Shown: positions 1-11,159, counted from the first letter of the stretch. The stretch: 22,298 nucleotides of DNA from Seminavis robusta (GCA_903772945.1 CAICTM010001811.1:1-22298), one strand, 5' to 3'. Notes: generated by a model from the sequence alone, not told the origin. Numbers and translations: made by a program.

Positions 1-941
1 CCTATTTGTTTGGGGCAAGCTCCAGAAACTTATATGACCTCACCATGGAAGAAAAAGGTGACATCTTTGATTCCTCGGCATTAATTTTGAAAGACAGGAG
101 ACAATGTTGAGCTTACTCCAAAAGGGCTCATCAATAAAGTCATCGAATATACTGGTATGTCTGACGCTAGCAAGAAGCTTCTCCTGCCGCCACCGATCCT
201 CTCGGAGCTGACAAACTGGGGGCCCCATTTGAAGAAGAGTGGAGCTATCCAGCTCAGTTGGGATGCTTCTTTATATTGCGTCGAACACTCGCCCAGAAAT
301 CACATTTAGTGTGCACCAGTGGCACGATTCAGTCACAATCCCAGGCATTCCCATGCTCAAACAATCAAACGTATCATCGGTATCTGATTGGCACAAGTGA
401 CAAAGGCATTGTTTTTAGCCCTAAACTTGATCAAGGACTTGACTGTTGGGTCGATGCTGACTTCGCCGGATTTGATGGATATGAGGATGAACAGGATCCG
501 TGTCCGTCAAGTCTCGCACTGGATTTGTTCTGACTCTGTTTGGGTGCCTATTATCTGGTCCAGCAAGCTACAGACTGATATTACTTTGAGCTCCACTGCT
601 GCTGAGTATGTTGCCTTCACATGTCAATGAGGAGCTGCTTCCTATGCGAGCTTTGCTCAAAGAAATTGGTAGCAACTGAATATGCCGGTAATTACTGACA
701 GTCTGTGCGCTCTACAGTGTTCGAAGACCACCAAGGTTGCTTGTCTCTTGTGAATGTTCCCAAAATGTCTGCGCGCAACAAGTATTTGGCATTGAAGTAC
801 CACTTCTTCAGGTCCAATATCGGGAGTCGAAGGGCATCGTGGCTAAGTTATTCCGACTCTGGAACAACGGGCCGACATTTTCACTAAGGGTCTTCCGGCT
901 CCACAGTTGCTGTCATTCGGAAGCTCCTCATGGGATGGTAA
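1..941 (+). pseudogene. Ty1/Copia retrotransposon pol remnant (end of RT and RNase H)
   Basis: This is the 3' part of a Copia-type polyprotein, cut off by the window start and split over all three forward frames. In order one can read the end of the reverse transcriptase (DNVELTPKGLINKVIEYTG near 100-156; a WSYPA...GMLLYIASNTRPEI block near 240-310 after small frame changes), the RNase H start (YLIGTSDKGIVFSP, then LDCWVDADFAGF, near 380-475), the RNase H SSKLQTDITLSSTAAEYVAF block (near 560-620), a DHQGCLSLVN...KYHFF block (near 727-815), and the usual Copia pol ending (ADIFTKGLP, then a frame change to VIRKLLMGW and a TAA stop at 939-941). The several frameshifts and a missing base near 98 make this copy non-functional. 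The family assignment is firm from these motifs; the clade within the diatom Copia elements is not resolved. Confidence 0.85.
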
Positions 942-1005
942 TTTACCTCAGCACTTTGCTGGGGACTCTCTCCTATCGTTTCTTGCTCCAGCTTCATTTC
1001 AGCTG

Positions 1006-1335
1006 TAAGGGAGTGCGACGGGATACAGCTTAACAATTAGCTTTACAGCTTTAAATTAGCAGGCTTATTCTAAAATAATCAATAACTGCTCACTTATTTG
1101 GAAATACAAACTTTACATCTCTTAGATCGTTAGATTGATCAATGCACAATGGTATTGTCGCACTATTAGCTGGCTAGCAAGCTCTCATTATCACTTTGCT
1201 TAATTAAGCCTGGCCCCGGCTGGCTTCCGTAGCTAATTCCCTCCTCTAAAAACCCCGTTATCAATAAAGGAGTGCTTTAACCCTTCAATATATTATACTA
1301 TTTACATCCTGATGCCCTTGTCTCGCTAAAGATGA
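1006..1335 (+). repeat. Possible Copia polypurine tract and 3' LTR
   Basis: About 65 bp after the pol stop, a short purine run (TAAGGGAG, 1006-1013) is followed by TGCGACGGGATACAGC, which has the TG start expected of an LTR. An AATAAA polyadenylation-type hexamer lies at 1263-1268. The right edge is not certain. It should lie before about 1335, because sequence from there towards gene A resembles the region downstream of gene B and so probably belongs to the LRR gene flank. No 5' LTR is inside the window to compare with, so this is inferred from position only. Confidence 0.3.
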
Positions 1336-3423
1336 CTGCAGCACAATGAAACAGTACATACATGTATAGTTAGTTAGTTCTTTTTTGCCTATTGAAAATA
1401 TAACATGAAGAAATAGATATATGTATCATCCCTGCAACCACGATGCAGTAGAGTTGGTCACATCAAAAGATCCATCTGCTCCAACCACAATGTCAATGGT
1501 GATTTCAGTGAAATCACTGTCAAGGTTGTAGTTGTAAGAAACATAGTCATCAATACTGACATAGGAAAACAAGACATTTTCTGTTTCTGCCATCAGACTT
1601 ATCCATCCAGGGAGATAGAAACCATCCTCCCCACTGTCTGATACAATCAATCTGTAGGTTGAGTCATTGTTCACTGGGAAGTGATAGGAGTAAAGATGAA
1701 AACTAAACCCAAGTGGGCCACCTGATTCCAGGGTGTCCCAAATACCAGCAGTCACATTGGTTTCTTTCTGCCAAACCCAGGTTGTTTGCCATGGATCTTT
1801 ATCAGTGCGGATGTTCAGCATTACTTCAGCAGCCGTGGTTGGAAATCGTCCAGGCCAATCCCATGCAGCCTCTTCCAGGTCAGCACAAGTGGCAACAGGA
1901 GGAGTTTTGGTTAGAGAACAATCACAATTCAGAAAAACACAAAGATGTTCCGGGACAGTTCCTGAGAATTGATTCCCATATAGACTCAATCCCATAGATG
2001 CATTCAGTTGGCTGGGCAGTGTTCCTGACAGGCTGTTGTTGTGAAGCGCTAGATAGGTCAACAATGTCAGCATACCAACTTCAGTTGGGACTGTGCCGGA
2101 AAACTGATTGTCATAAAGGAGAAGCTCCCGCAATGATGTCAGGAGCCAAAGCTCCACAGGAACGGGGCCAGTGAACCAGTTGTCATTCAACCATAGCTTA
2201 GTCAAAGCAGTAAATGCTCCAAACTCTGAAGGAACTGGACCGGTAAACTGATTGTCATAAAGGTCAAGCCAAGTTAGTGAGGTATGCTGACCAAACTCCG
2301 AGGGAAAATTTCCAGTTAACTCATTGCCATCCAACCACAGCCTGATCAAACCAGTAAATGCACCAAACTCAGAAGGAACTTGACTGGAGAGCTGATTGTC
2401 ATTAAGGTCGAGGTACCCCATTGACGTTACGAGCCCAAACTCCGAGGGGATCTGTCCTGTTAACATATTTTCATCCAAGTGCAGCGACGTCAAAGCAGTC
2501 AATGCACCAATCTCAGAAGGAACTGGACCAGTGAACTGATTGTCATGAAGGTAGAGGGTTATCAATGAGGTTAGGAGCCCTAGTTCCGAGGGGATCTGTC
2601 CAGTCAAATCAATTTCATCCAACCCCAGAATAGTCAAAGCAGTCAATGCACCAATCTCAGAAGGAAATGGACCCGTTAAGCGATTGCCCGATAGGTGCAG
2701 ATCGTCCAAGGAGGTCAAGAGCCAAAGCTCAGAAGGAACCGGACCAGGACCCGGACCCGTCAACTGATTATCAGCAAGGCTAAGCCTGGTCAATGAGGTC
2801 AGGAGCCAAAGTTCGGGGGTAAGTGGTCCGGTCAACTTGTTTTTGGATAATGTAAGACTGTCCAATGAGGTCATGAGCCCAAGCTCTGAAGGCAGTGGAC
2901 CGGTGAGCTGATTGTCATACAAGTCAATGTACTCCATTGAGGTCAGGATCCCAAGCTCCGAAGGCAGTGGACCAGTAAACTGATTTCCGAAAAGGTCAAG
3001 CCTGGTCAACGAGGTCAGGAGCCCAAACTCAGAAGGAATTCGACCTGTCAATTGAAAATTCCATCCCAAGTCCAGGGACGACAAAGAAGTCAACATTGAA
3101 ATCGAGGTAAAGTCCGGTCAACGAAGTCAATTGCGAAATCTCAGAGGGAATTTGGCCTGTTAGGCGATTATACCAAAAATCCAAATGTGTCAATACAGTC
3201 AGCTCGTACAGTTCTGTTGGTAACAGAGATGAAATTGGTGCAGCAATGTCATTGAATGACAAGTCTACATGATACAACGATGTCAAGAGCACAATCTCAG
3301 GTGGGAAGGATGGAAGAAGGCCAGAGAGCTGAACTTGTCCCAGATCCAGAGATGTGAATTGTCCTTGGCTGTTACAGGAAGATTTAAATCTCCATTCTTC
3401 ATATGGAAGGTATCTTCCTTCCC

Positions 3424-3438
3424 AAAAAAAAAAAAAAA
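3424..3438. repeat. Homopolymer A15 (T15 in the coding sense) inside gene A
   Basis: A run of 15 A on the + strand reads as a phenylalanine run in gene A, where the paralogues have FSSGFGYF between the conserved CD and the WxG of the N-terminal cap. The frame is kept at the present length, but such a run is prone to replication slippage and to sequencing error. Confidence 0.8.
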
Positions 3439-4540
3439 CAGAGAGAACGTCACACTCTTCGACTGTGTCATCCATCCATCGCTCTTTTATGAGAGGATTC
3501 CAATTGTCACCCTCAAAGGAGTAAAAGAAAGCAGCAAGAACAAACAGCTGTTCCTTCCTCCATTCTGGCAGAAAGGTGATATTTTGGTGATTGGCTAGCC
3601 ACTGCCATGCTCTCCACTGTGGAGTCTCACTACCATTGTTGATGCTTGCCAAAGTGTGGTCTGGCAAGATTTCCAACAGCATATCCAGAGCTCCAGTGGG
3701 TGCAGAGGATGGCACTTCAGAAGGTTCCATGGAGCCATAAACTGTTGGAGCCTCGGTTGACTCGAGCACAACCACTTTTGGCTCCTTGTTCTTTTGGGAT
3801 CCCACCACGAATCCCACAATAATGGCAACAACCAGCAACAACCAAAGAACTGCTGCCAAGAAATTTCTCTGTTGCTGTTTCTTCTGTAGTGTGCGGTGCT
3901 GGGCAGCTTCCAGATCAACTGGATTGGCATGCATCAAATTGGCAGTATCATCCTCTACCGCATTAGCCTGTACCAACCCTTCGTTTGTCAATATACGTGC
4001 AGCAGTACCAACACGGAGATCTCCTGGACCACTAGCAGTGCCCGAATTATGAGCACCAAGAAGGCCATAGTTTAAGTTGGGGATTCGTTGCATCTGTCCT
4101 CCTGGTGCATCCGGGAACGCACCGGGCTGAGATTGTGGACGCCTCTGGTTTGTTCGACGCAAGGCAGGTAGTGGGACAGCCTCAAGATCTACTGCTGCGG
4201 GGGCCTCTAGCATATTTCCTTGTACGCTACCTGGTTGTTCTCTCACAAGAGCAGCAGCTTCTTGTGCATTCAACCGAACCTCATCAGTGCTGGTGTTTGC
4301 TGCGTTGGCAAATTTTTCCAGTTTGGCAGCCTCGTTGATTTCTGCGGCTATTTCCAGAAAGTTCTCGTTGTTATCAGTGCTTGGTGTTTCCGCGACTGCC
4401 AAATTGGATTGTTCTGCCACAATGGCAATTTCATTATCCCTTTCAAACTGTGCAACTTCCAAAGCAGGTCGCTTGGTAAGAATATCCAAAACCACAGTGT
4501 CGACTTCTTCTTCTGTTCCCTGGGGGTCACCAGATTCTGT

Positions 4541-4566
4541 GCTTCCATCAGATGCTTCCATCAGAT
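4541..4566. repeat. 13-bp perfect tandem duplication near the start of gene A
   Basis: GCTTCCATCAGAT occurs twice head to tail (4541-4553, 4554-4566). With one copy the frame from ATG 4616 runs MKEEEEEAVNLKRKESESDG and on into TESGDPQGTEEE. With two copies it meets a TGA. This is a simple duplication that puts the ancestral start out of frame. Confidence 0.85.
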
Positions 4567-4616
4567 TCTGATTCCTTCCTTTTCAAATTGACAGCTTCTT
4601 CCTCTTCTTCCTTCAT

Positions 4617-7600
4617 GGTACCGTGATCTATTACAATAGCTAGCTAGTAGCTAGATAGATACAAGTAGATAGGAATGACCGCTCTCGTCCTCTTCTTGAT
4701 TTTAGGCCTGCTGTGGTGTTCAACTGCATAATCGTACGGTAGCAACACAGCAAAACGGCGGATCATTCTGACTGCTCTTGTTTCCAGTTGGTTCGTAATC
4801 GTAGCAACCCATCCTCGATCGATTACATGTACGGCATTACAGCCGGCGTGATCATTCTGACTTTTAGTATGCATGCTTATCCCGTTTGGTTGCTTGCAAT
4901 GGCCATGGCTTACTGGGCCGCGGTCACATCAGTTTGGCTGGCTGGTGAAATGACTGTTTGGCTTGCGTGTAGTCAGCAAGGCGGCTTGGACATATGCGTA
5001 CAGTAGGCATACCGGGAGGAACTGAGATCCAACAGCAGGGATACAGTACCATGCACAGGCGCACCACACCCCAGGCCTTGGAGGGACGAGCAACACAGTC
5101 GAGGCGGGTCACTCGAATCTCTTTGAAGTATGAAATCGAGCCGACGATCGAGGTGACAGCACGGCCCCCGTTGCACAGAGTGTGCATACGGTACGTATAC
5201 CCTGTTTTGTGTTTGGACTTTGCATGCATGCACTGCCACCCGTCAATGAGTGAGGAATCATGCAGTGGGTCTCACCGTGAAATTGTGAATTTCGGCTGAT
5301 CTAGCTAGACGTTATTAGGCGTTCCTTCTTGGTGTCACAGATCGAACTGACCCCATGGGGTTGTATTCGTTCTTCCCCGGGCTGCGAACTCGCCCCTCCG
5401 GTCCGGTAAGTTACAAGGAGTTCGTTCTTTCATCTACGGTATAGACGCCCACCACCCATCATCTCGCTCATAAATACAATGCAGACCGACCATCAAAGCA
5501 TCTTGCACGGCAGTTGATACGTTATACTGATACTATTAGGTACCGGTATAGTCTCGGGTCCTCTCAGACCGTTCTTTGTGCGCCTTTCGGCAACGCGACC
5601 TAGATCGGTCATCGTTCTGTCCATTAATTGCCAGTCATAGGTACATTCCAGGGGCGAGAAAGCCATGGCATGGATTACGTCATCTGCGTGCATGCACGAT
5701 ATCGAAGCATCTTCACAAAATCTCGAACCCCGTCACAAGAAACCACACCTACACCTCCTTCCAAGTCCTTTTTCAAAAACAAGATGGCAGTCAGGTCCTA
5801 CTAGAATCCAGAATCTAACATTGATTGCAGCAATCGTTATCGCGACCGTAGTGCACAGCCGTACAAAGGGGGTTTAGAGCATAGCAGGGAGGTTATCTAC
5901 GGAAGCCAGGCTGGTTAGCCACTGGCTGTGTATACGGTAAGCGGTGCAGCATTAGTAGATGATCATGTTGTAAATTGTAGTAAAGAAAGCCATGGCACGA
6001 CTTACGATTCCTGTTCCACTTAATTCATCATGCTCTCGCTCGTCCAAGTGCGCTTGACGTTTGTTCCTATAGACGCATCTTCCACGATGGAGGCCCCCAT
6101 ATCCGATACGTCGTCGTCGTCGTCGTGGGCATTGTCTTAATTGGAACTCAGCCAACTGTGCCCCCCTTGGACAAGGCTTCGCTGGTGCTCCCAGATCAAA
6201 TCTTGAGTAGTCATCAGAGGAGGCACCATACTGTATACTCGTTGCCGAGACGAACTGCAATTGGTAACTTCGGAACGGTAGAGGCCGTTGGCTATAGCTA
6301 GATCAATCAATATTTATTTTGTTACAGCTACATGTAGCTATAGCTAGAGACCACTATTATTTGGTCCACACTGAAGACATTCCGTCTCGATCGTACAGTA
6401 TGTTACATGTACCGTATAAACGGGGCAGACTTGCAAAGCTAACAACAACAAGACGCCGCGACAGAGCCACCACCCTGGATTCCTGCTTCTTGGTTTCCAA
6501 AACAACTCAATTGTGACGTAGGTAGACTACTGTATCCGGATAATAGATATAGGAACACATCAGACACAGGATTCTCGCACGAAAAGTCGCGTCTCGATTT
6601 AATTTCCACGGCAGAATGTTACGTGTCCAAATTTAAGGGCACGAGCCGATCTGGTAATCATCTGTTGCATGTGTTCATTGACTTGCTCTGGTGGAATGTC
6701 TCCGTGAAGTACAAAGATTCTTTCTCTTGGGGTATATACCAGGTATACATAGGTTGCAGCAAGTGGCAGCAACTCTGTAAACTAGCTATACGACGACAGG
6801 GAATTGGCTCGATCCAGAAAACTCGGCCCTTTACTAGCCGCAAAAAGGGCATTCTTGGTTTTTTCCACGCGAAAGAATTCTTCGGTCCAGCGATGATACC
6901 GGTACAGTGTAGCAGCGCTGCATTCATTCTCTACAGGCAGTTCCAGAGAAAGAAAGGAAATGCGGGAACTCGCCTTTGAAGGGAGGCATGCAGTCTGCAC
7001 AACCTGACAACAGGACCACGTGACTCGACTCGTATCGATCGAGGTGAATACACTTTCTACAGAGTAGCACTTCTAGTCCTCGTAATACCGTACCGGTAGC
7101 CCAAGGAGCACGTTCAAACATCTTCAAGGTTCACTCTTCGATTTTAAGCTACGAGTTTCACTGCATGCGCACCATCGATCAAGGTTTGAGCCAAAAACAT
7201 GAAATGTACCGTAGAAAACGTTCCTCCTGATGGACGCGTGTGTGTCGACGGAATATCGATGCCATGCAGCGACGCTTTCCGCGGCAAAGCCAAGGAAGGG
7301 TGATAAATAGAATTCTATTTTAAGGCTACTCTGAGTACGACTGTCCACCGTGCCGCTACCCTAAACCGATAACCCCCACAAACATTGGGGCGGAGAGAGT
7401 TGGCCCCCTCAGCCGGGAAAGTTTCAAATCCAACCCAGGCAAGATATTAAGGGGGAAGGTCACCAACCAGACAAGCCAAGGAAGGGATCAACAAGGCCCA
7501 GGACAGATGAGAGACGCCCAAAGCCGGCTCAATCATTGCTGCTAACATGCGCCGAGACTTGATCGTGGCTGTCGAGGACGAGGAGACCGTACCGGTAAAA

Positions 7601-8329
7601 TATACTGTGCTACCGACGACTTGGCTCGTAGATGGCCACGGCCAGAGGCAATCAAGTTAGCCTGGCTATAACTATGCATACAGTACTAGCTATTTTAAAA
7701 CAGCTAGCTAGTAGCGCCCTCATTAGCAACGGTCGTCTACATGTGGATGTTATAATCCTACTAGAGTGTTCATCGAGCACTGACCAAGCTGCCATCAAAA
7801 CGGAAGAAGCGGGCGGCAGGCAGTGAAAGATCACTATAATACCAGCGGCGGATTCTTCTTCGTTCTTCGTCCAAGGATCGCATGTCGTAATGTCGTTTTG
7901 AGTAGTACTCCGATTGTACATTGGGTTACCTCATCCACACCATGCACCGGCATGCAGTGGAGGCCATTATACACCGCGTGACGAGGATCCACACGTTCAT
8001 TGGGTGCGAACGAGCATGCAATTCTCATGGTTCGACGTTGACCATAATGGCAGCCCGCGCATTCACGACATTCTTCACTTGAGAATGTTTCGTATGCATC
8101 ATCCTGCTCTCAGGTGGCTGAATTAAGCGCGATTGTGCGACACCAGCTTGGGCAGTGCCGGAAGTCGTGTTGTCTCATCGCGAACTGCAGTCCTCTGCGA
8201 TTCAATTGACTTCGTCTCTTTCGTCCAGCTCATGAATGGACTATAGGAGACAGGGAACCATAATTCGTGGCATCAGCCAGCTCAGTCTTCTATTATAGCT
8301 AGCTACCTACAAGCAAAAGCAACGAGCAG
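4617..8329. other. Intergenic region, no gene supported
   Basis: Open frames here are short (at most about 120 codons), overlap on both strands, and show no recognisable motif. The stretch is rich in short palindromic words (TAGCTAG, TACCGGTA, GCATGCATG, CGATCG), holds a (CGT)6 microsatellite at 6110-6127, and has a compositionally different block near 7370-7550 (GGGG- and CCCC-rich) that I cannot assign. It contains the upstream region of gene A (4617 onward), starting with a TAGCTAG-type repeat at 4636-4660. No tRNA, snRNA or CRISPR-like structure was seen. Confidence 0.5.
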
Positions 8330-8709
8330 ATGCCTTATAGATACGCACAATACTTCGGTCTTGATAACAACACACGTACTTTACTCTACCGCAAAGCCAT
8401 GCCAATCTATCGCGGAATCGGCGGGCAGTGTCATCCGAGTATATATTCCAGGTCGAACACGAAGAGAGCCGCCGTCACGTGCTTCGCAAAAGCACGAAAG
8501 CCGTCGGCACCACGTACAAGGAGAAGAGGAAAGAAGAGGAAAAGAAGAAAGACGAGACGACGTGCCGGTGGACATGTCGATCGTCGTCATTCGAAGCGAC
8601 CGCAGAATCAAAGGAAGACGGAATATATAGAATCAACGGGGGAAAAGTGGATTACGATGCATCCACGTCGATCATCGGAGATCATAGGGCAAAAAAGTGC
8701 TTCGCGTGG
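8330..8709. other. Unassigned stretch with overlapping Arg/Lys-rich frames
   Basis: Two + frames stay open across this block and on into the next one, and read as strongly basic low-complexity protein (for example RRRGKKRKRRKTRRR). The cause is a purine-rich tract at about 8519-8560. No domain is recognisable and the two frames overlap, so neither is called as a gene. It could be the 5' part of the decayed element that follows. Confidence 0.3.
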
Positions 8710-9150
8710 ACAACTAGATTTAGTTCTCCATCCTCAGAGCCATGCTCACTGCCCTCGACTACACCCAGAACGTTTATGGAGCCATCAATGAACACACGTG
8801 GGAACTCTGCATGACTGCTATCTTCTGGATCCTCCGTCCTGCCGAATATCTTGACACTGACAACCCTGAAGCACATCACCTTCACCGTCCGTGCAAGCAA
8901 ACTACACATTTCGACGAGACAGGGAACTATCTCAACCATTGTCTCCTCGCCTTTGCAAGATATGTCCACATTGGGCAATAAGACGAGTGACGGTGGAGTC
9001 GGACGAGCGCATGGCGACCCTGAATCCAAACTGATGGTTCTAAAAAATGGCCATAGATGTGATCTTGTTTTGATCTCGCCCATCCAAAATATAGATCATG
9101 ATACTGCTGTCTGGCCAAAGATAAGCCAGCGGAGCTGTGTAACCTCGGCA
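8710..9150 (+). pseudogene. Possible tyrosine-recombinase-like (Crypton/DIRS-type) fragment
   Basis: The frame from 8742 reads LDYTQNVYGAINEHTWELC, then AIFWILRPAEYLDTDNPE. This resembles the helical segment with an LRPxEY motif just before the catalytic core of eukaryotic tyrosine-recombinase elements. A one-base shift then gives HITFTVRASKLHIS and continues to about 9180 in the frame that starts near 8851, again in the style of these proteins. The catalytic R-H-x-x-R-Y set is not visible, so at best it is a short, decayed piece. The family is suggested from recollection of similar stramenopile proteins; it may be another transposon-derived protein. Confidence 0.35.
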
Positions 9151-9164
9151 GAAAGGTTTCAGTG

Positions 9165-9235
9165 TAGAAGCAGATACCCCATTAGCTAGTAGCTAGCTAG
9201 CTAGCTAGAAGCAGATACCTCTAGTGCTTAGCTAG
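9165..9235. repeat. Left part of the TAGAAGCAGATACC / TAGCTAG repeat cluster
   Basis: Two copies of the core TAGAAGCAGATACC (9165-9178 and 9206-9219) are separated by a run of TAGC units (9182-9205). Related cores resume on the other side of the retroelement at 11173, so this is one array split by an insertion. Confidence 0.75.
9224..9235. repeat. Candidate target-site duplication, left copy (Penelope-like element)
   Basis: GTGCTTAGCTAG here is identical to 11160-11171. The two copies sit exactly at the two ends of the Penelope-like element. The TAGCTAG half is common locally, but the full 12-mer at both borders is best explained as a target-site duplication. Confidence 0.65.
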
Positions 9236-11159
9236 TGTCATGCGATTTTAGCAAAAAGTGACTGAATTAAGTAGTTTTACTCTTGATCAGCACAAACTGC
9301 CGAATCGCCAAAACACAGGCTTTACTCTGTGGTAACTTTTCGGTTGTTTGACTTTTTCATCCCCCTTGGGAATCATCAGTGCTTGGGCTTTTGTGGTACT
9401 TATGAAATCGAGGTTTATGTCGGCATGCTCCGTATATTTCGTTGCAGGAGTTGATCAGGTTTTCTGGCGATTCTCTGAATCGTTTCAGTATCTTGAGTCG
9501 CTCCCTGTTGCATAGGCTGCAGTGTCGTGTCCCGAAGGTCTTGACAGTGCTGATGGGGTTGCCTTGCCATAGGATGCTAATTTCGATGCTATTCCTTTGA
9601 ATGTTGCCGTTAAGTCGGAATGGTGAAGGAGGTGCGAAGTTTTGGAATTCGTTGGCGAAGTGTCTTGCGTAGGAATCTGACTTGCGTTTTCCGTAGAGGA
9701 GACGCATGACGTCGGTGAAGTGTTGGTATGTTCTTTCTTTGACGTTTCGTTGGGTTGCCCCAACATATTCCTTGCCTGAATTTATGCATTTGATGCAGTA
9801 TATGGCCAGTTTATTTCTACAGCGGTCGTCGAATCGGCATTGGCCGTCTTTCTTGTTTCCTGGCTTGCAGTTGCAGGTTTCATTTTGGAACTCGGTGGAC
9901 ATGACGTCTTTGGTGAGCTTCCTTGATAGGTCGCCCATGAACATCTCTCGCAGGTTGGTGAATCGATGGTAGGACATTGACGTTCTAATCCATTCAAGGC
10001 CATGGCTCTTCTTGAGGCCGTTGATTACCTTGTGTATTGGGGTCGTCCAGGCGTTGGAGTGTCGTATACAGAAGAATAATGATCGGTTCCGGTTCCTCTT
10101 TCGTTGCTTGGCATCTCTATCTGCTTCGTTTGCTTTGTCCTCTTGTCGCTGGGAATATCGTTGTATTTCTTCTTGTAGTGTTGGTATCTGGTCTGGAACC
10201 AATCCAGCTTTCTTCAGCGCCTCGATGTGTAGTGGGTAGATCTCATTGAGGGTTTGGTTGGCATTCTTGTTGGTAACTGTAGTGAGTTTAGCGAGTCTTT
10301 GGAACACCCCTAGTGGGATGTTTTTGAGACATGCGTTTGTGTGGGTAGTTCCCCTGTTTAGATATTTCAGTTGTTGGTTCGGTTTATGGTGGACTCGGAA
10401 GTGAAGTTCTTCCTGGTCCGACCAGAACAGTTCCATATCTAGATACGGGAATGCTTTGCCACTTTCTACAGTTACTTTTGGGTCGGATTGATCTTTTGGG
10501 AGTTGTCTTTTGGTTTGGTCTAGCCATATGCTACAGGTGAATACTAGGTAATCTCCTTCGGCTAGGCTGTTAACTTTGGCCTGAAAATTGGCTCTCCATT
10601 CTACTATCATTTCATATGTCCAAGTTCCTTTGAAGATCGCAAAACCATCGTCTCTGTAGAGGCCATAGTATGATGTTTCTTCAAAATGGTCTTTGGTATT
10701 TTCTAGGATGTAAGCTCCTACTAGATCAGACAGCCATGCGGATTCATATCCACCAATGGTTAGTCCTTTCTCTTCTGGATCCATGTCTCCATCATATTCA
10801 TAGTATTTGTCTTTGAATGTCAGTAGTGTAGAGTTCATCCCAAATTTGATCATGTCTAGGCAGTCATTTAGTCGTCTTTGGCATTCTGCGTCAAGATTCT
10901 TGGCAAAGTATTTGACTGCTTTGTGCACTAGTTTGAATCGAACTGAAGGGTAGTATGCTTCAGCATCGATCGATACTATTGTTGAGTTGCTAGTGTTGAC
11001 TCCTAGTTTTTCTACTTGGCCTTTGAGGTCGGAGGCTTGGATGATTGTTTTGTCTATGTAGTCTATTTTATTGTCGTCTAGAATTCTTTTGATTCCTAGG
11101 TATCCGATTTTAGGGAATGCTGATGCGTAGTTGTTGGCTGGTACAATAGTGCTTAACTT
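9236..11159 (-). mobile_element. 5'-truncated Penelope-like retroelement (RT plus GIY-YIG endonuclease)
   Basis: The element body lies between the two copies of a 12-bp direct repeat. On the minus strand it holds a long uninterrupted reading frame coding reverse transcriptase and GIY-YIG endonuclease, then about 120 bp of 3' untranslated sequence (9356-9236). The reading frame is cut at its 5' end exactly where the direct repeat begins, so the N-terminal RT region and any upstream terminal repeat are missing. That is the usual result of incomplete target-primed reverse transcription. The open frame without stops suggests a recent insertion. No hammerhead ribozyme core (CTGATGA...GAAA) was found. 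Confidence 0.8.

Larger units (their letters stand above)
1426..4616 (-). pseudogene. LRR gene A: transmembrane leucine-rich-repeat protein, frameshifted
   Basis: Paralogue of genes B and C and probably a surface LRR protein. The open frame is in two pieces: 4561-3029 (510 aa: acidic N-terminus, juxtamembrane motif, transmembrane helix near residues 235-255, N-terminal cap-like region, three LRRs) and 3096-1426 (556 aa: about 16 more LRRs, cysteine cap, C-terminal domain). The ancestral start is probably ATG at 4616 (MKEEEEEAVN...), aligning with MKEE in gene B. A 13-bp tandem duplication at 4541-4566 now throws that start out of frame. A second break near 3094/3095 joins LRR 3 to LRR 4 without the intervening SGxIPSEIG segment, consistent with loss of about 35 bp. 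The GDG motif of the C-terminal domain is degraded (SGEDG). Two independent breaks make it a likely pseudogene, although an internal ATG at 4561 could still give a shortened 510-residue membrane protein with three LRRs. Confidence 0.85.

Noticed and set aside
3029..3096. Intron or two separate genes as the reason for the two overlapping frames of gene A
   Set aside because: There is no extra sequence to splice out; coding sequence is missing relative to the paralogues, and the two parts together make one complete member of the family.
3269..3598. Open frame of 109 codons on the + strand opposite gene A
   Set aside because: It is the antisense of the conserved LRR N-terminal cap; a matching antisense frame appears opposite gene B at the same place, so it follows from the codon pattern of the real gene.
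3786..4052. Open frame of 88 codons opposite the transmembrane region of gene A, repeated at 13521-13787 opposite gene B
   Set aside because: Similarity between the two reflects the near-identical sense strand. No independent evidence of coding.
5952..6260. 102-codon minus-strand frame containing an RRRRRR run
   Set aside because: The Arg run is only the (CGT)6 microsatellite read in frame; no motif or paralogue.
8330..8791. 153-codon Arg/Lys-rich frame as a nuclear or ribosomal protein
   Set aside because: The basic run comes from a purine-rich tract that is open in more than one frame; no domain or conserved start context supports a gene.
8682..9083. 133-codon minus-strand open frame
   Set aside because: It overlaps the recombinase-like fragment on the other strand, has no recognisable motif, and looks like a shadow frame.
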